This document shows positions 5,365 through 6,923 of a DNA stretch of 6,923 nt, one piece after another. Made by a program: the position numbers and the translations under genes. Positions within the stretch are counted from its first letter, which is position 1. Each line of letters opens with the position of its first letter. The notes beneath the pieces were generated by a model, which was not told the origin of the DNA, searched no databases, and saw only the letters and a list, made by a program, of their open reading frames with translations. The DNA comes from Treponema sp. (GTDB taxonomy: Bacteria > Spirochaetota > Spirochaetia > Treponematales > Treponemataceae), in NCBI GenBank assembly GCA_024691265.1, contig JAILNT010000420.1:1-6923 (forward strand). Direction: 5' to 3'.

Positions 5365-5514
5365 ATGACAGAGATTCAAAGACAAATTGTAAAAATCATA
5401 TTAGCAGTTATTCTTGCAACAGTTATTGAGCTTGCACTTTATTTTGTGAAAAAACTTATGAAAAATAAAAAGCAAAGAAATGATAACTTGCAAGATAATA
5501 AAAGTGAAAACTAA
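5365..5514 (+). CDS. Small single-span membrane protein, 49 residues, function unknown
   Basis: ATG 5365 to TAA 5512-5514 encodes 49 residues. AAGGAA (5352-5357) sits at a proper distance before the ATG and is one of the better Shine-Dalgarno sites in the window. The N-terminus M-T-E-I-Q-R-Q is polar, residues 8-28 are an uninterrupted hydrophobic helix containing one buried-looking Glu (E22), and residues 29-49 are rich in Lys, Asn and Gln (K-K-L-M-K-N-K-K at 29-36). The basic residues after the helix suggest that the C-terminus lies in the cytoplasm. The shape is that of many regulatory or scaffold-type small membrane proteins. It follows the DUF2798-like gene on the same strand and ends five bases before the convergent HD-GYP gene. 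I do not recognise a family. Confidence 0.65.
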   Translation: MTEIQRQIVKIILAVILATVIELALYFVKKLMKNKKQRNDNLQDNKSEN

Positions 5515-5519
5515 TATTT

Positions 5520-6923
5520 CTAATTTAGATTATTTGCAATCATTTTGAAATTTTGCTTTACATGTTTAAATACTTCTATAACAACAGGATCAAAATGACT
5601 ACCGCTTTCGTTTATAATCATATTATAAGCAGATTCAAAATCATACGCCTTTTTATAGCTTCTTTCTGTTGTTAATGCGTCAAAACAATCTGCTATAGCC
5701 ATAATTCTAGCTTCAAGAGGTATCTTTTCTCCAGCTATTCCTGTAGGATAGCCTTCTCCGTCCCAGCGTTCATGATGATGAAGTACAACATTACAAGCCA
5801 TTCTAAAATATTCTGGATCTAAATCTTCCATTATATTAGTTTTTATAAATTGAACGCCTATAATTGTATGACTTTTTACAATATCATATTCATCATCTGT
5901 CAATTTTCCCTCTTTATCAAGAATAGTTTTGCTGATATAGCTTTTTCCAATATCATGAAGAGGAGCTACTTGTTTTATCCTTTTCACAAATCTTTTATTT
6001 ACAATATCAGGGTACATTTTTTCTTTTAATAATTCCTGAGCAAGAATATATACATATTCAGCTGTTCTGTGTAAATGTCCGCTAGAAGAAGTATCATGAT
6101 GTTCTGCAAGTTCTGCGAATCCTAATACAAATTGGTCTCTCATCTTTATTATCAAGTCTGTTTTTTCTTCAACTTGATTTTGAAGTTTTTCTTGATAATC
6201 TAGCATCAAAGTTACATCTTCTAACCACAAGAGCCGACCTTCTCTTTCTTTATCTATTGCAATAGGTCTTCTTTTTAGCTGTAAAAGCTTATTGTCTATT
6301 CTTATTATGCTGCCGTTAACATTTTCTCCTTTTTTCCAGCGAGCAAATATATTGTTAAACTGATATGGAAATACAGAAGAAGCCCTTTTACCTATAACTT
6401 GCTGTGTCAATTCTGGAAACATTCTTGTCGCACTTTCATTTATCTGTGTGACAAATCCATCTGCATCTATAACCATTGCAGGATAATCTATATTATCAAA
6501 GAAAATATTATTTGCGATTCTGTTTACATCGAATATTTTTTTGACATTCATTATTTCTACAAGGATTATATTTGATATTGCAAATCCAATAGGAGTTACA
6601 GGAATTGCTTCTGTCCCTGTTACTTTGATAAATATTTTTTCTGAAAGATAGCAAAGTGCAGGTATGAAATTCATTGCACATAGTATATGTATATTTTTAT
6701 TGTATTTTATTTGCTTTTTTTTAGCATCAAAAAGTATAAATATTATAGAAAATAGATATATTGGGTCTAACAATGTGAATATAGTATGCCCCCAGCTGTA
6801 TACTTTATGAAGATACGGCATTCCTGATGTCATATCCGGATAGTAATATTTGAATAACCATGTATGAGTTGGAAAATTGGGATAATCGAAACTTGCTATT
6901 ATAGTAAAGAGAAATGTGAATAC
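5520..6923 (-). CDS. Membrane 7TM/PAS/HD-GYP cyclic-di-GMP phosphodiesterase, N-terminus outside the window
   Basis: Predicted sensor that degrades cyclic-di-GMP. The frame has no stop before the right edge: 30 open codons precede the ATG at 6833, and that ATG has no Shine-Dalgarno sequence, so it is internal and the gene is 5' truncated (467 codons visible). Numbered from ATG 6833: residues 1-100 plus the upstream codons are hydrophobic segments like the end of the 7TM sensor region found in front of histidine kinases. About 111-205 is a PAS domain (F-F-D-N-I-D-Y-P-A-M-V-I-D at 111-123). About 212-235 is a signalling coiled coil. 236-430 is a complete HD-GYP domain: E244, H253 and R256 in the first helix, H293-D294 with G296-K297, H322, H353-H354-E355-R356-W357-D358, G361-Y362-P363, and D382 with D385-A386-L387. 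All metal-ligand positions expected for the family are present, so it is probably active. It converges on the small membrane protein gene, five bases away, with no evident terminator between them. Confidence 0.92.
   Translation of the reverse strand, partial: VFTFLFTIIASFDYPNFPTHTWLFKYYYPDMTSGMPYLHKVYSWGHTIFTLLDPIYLFSIIFILFDAKKKQIKYNKNIHILCAMNFIPALCYLSEKIFIKVTGTEAIPVTPIGFAISNIILVEIMNVKKIFDVNRIANNIFFDNIDYPAMVIDADGFVTQINESATRMFPELTQQVIGKRASSVFPYQFNNIFARWKKGENVNGSIIRIDNKLLQLKRRPIAIDKEREGRLLWLEDVTLMLDYQEKLQNQVEEKTDLIIKMRDQFVLGFAELAEHHDTSSSGHLHRTAEYVYILAQELLKEKMYPDIVNKRFVKRIKQVAPLHDIGKSYISKTILDKEGKLTDDEYDIVKSHTIIGVQFIKTNIMEDLDPEYFRMACNVVLHHHERWDGEGYPTGIAGEKIPLEARIMAIADCFDALTTERSYKKAYDFESAYNMIINESGSHFDPVVIEVFKHVKQNFKMIANNLN

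Noticed and set aside
1..6923. CRISPR array, tRNA, rRNA, insertion sequence or prophage signs
   Set aside because: I saw no regularly spaced direct repeats, no cloverleaf-like segment, no transposase or integrase frame and no target-site duplication.

Overview
The window is strongly AT-rich and densely coded. It carries solute transport genes, two small membrane proteins of unknown function and a cyclic-di-GMP signalling protein. The low G+C, the TTG start with a strong Shine-Dalgarno sequence, the stand-alone S-T-A ECF transporter operon with a double ATPase, and a membrane 7TM/PAS/HD-GYP protein together suggest a host-associated spirochaete of the Treponema type. This is an inference from gene style. 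A low-GC Firmicute cannot be excluded, and no rRNA, tRNA or taxonomic marker gene is present.

Layout from left to right: (1) the 3' end of a hydrophobic protein gene (2-166, +) that enters from outside the window; (2) an AT-rich intergenic region with a good promoter candidate; (3) a neurotransmitter:sodium symporter (NSS) family amino-acid transporter (423-1820, +) starting at TTG; (4) a convergent junction whose terminator hairpin runs into the last codons of the opposite gene; (5) a three-gene minus-strand operon, read from right to left as S component (4524-3967), T component (3970-3278) and tandem ATPase (3296-1866), all overlapping; (6) a divergent intergenic region; (7) a four-helix protein made of two DUF2798-like repeats (4782-5249, +); (8) a symmetric 47-nt inverted repeat; (9) a 49-residue single-span membrane protein gene (5365-5514, +); (10) a minus-strand HD-GYP protein (5520 to the window edge) whose reading frame stays open through the right end, so its N-terminus is missing.

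How the genes work together: the S-T-A operon is a self-contained energy-coupling-factor importer. S binds the substrate, T couples, and the fused double ATPase drives transport. The substrate cannot be read from sequence, and the short leader leaves no room for a riboswitch downstream of the likely promoter. The NSS symporter is a separate sodium-driven system, probably for an amino acid. The HD-GYP protein should degrade cyclic-di-GMP under control of its membrane and PAS domains. The DUF2798-like protein and the 49-residue protein have no assignable function. I did not find a clearly new multi-gene system. The least explained stretch is 4782-5514: the duplicated membrane protein, the nested palindrome and the small membrane protein.
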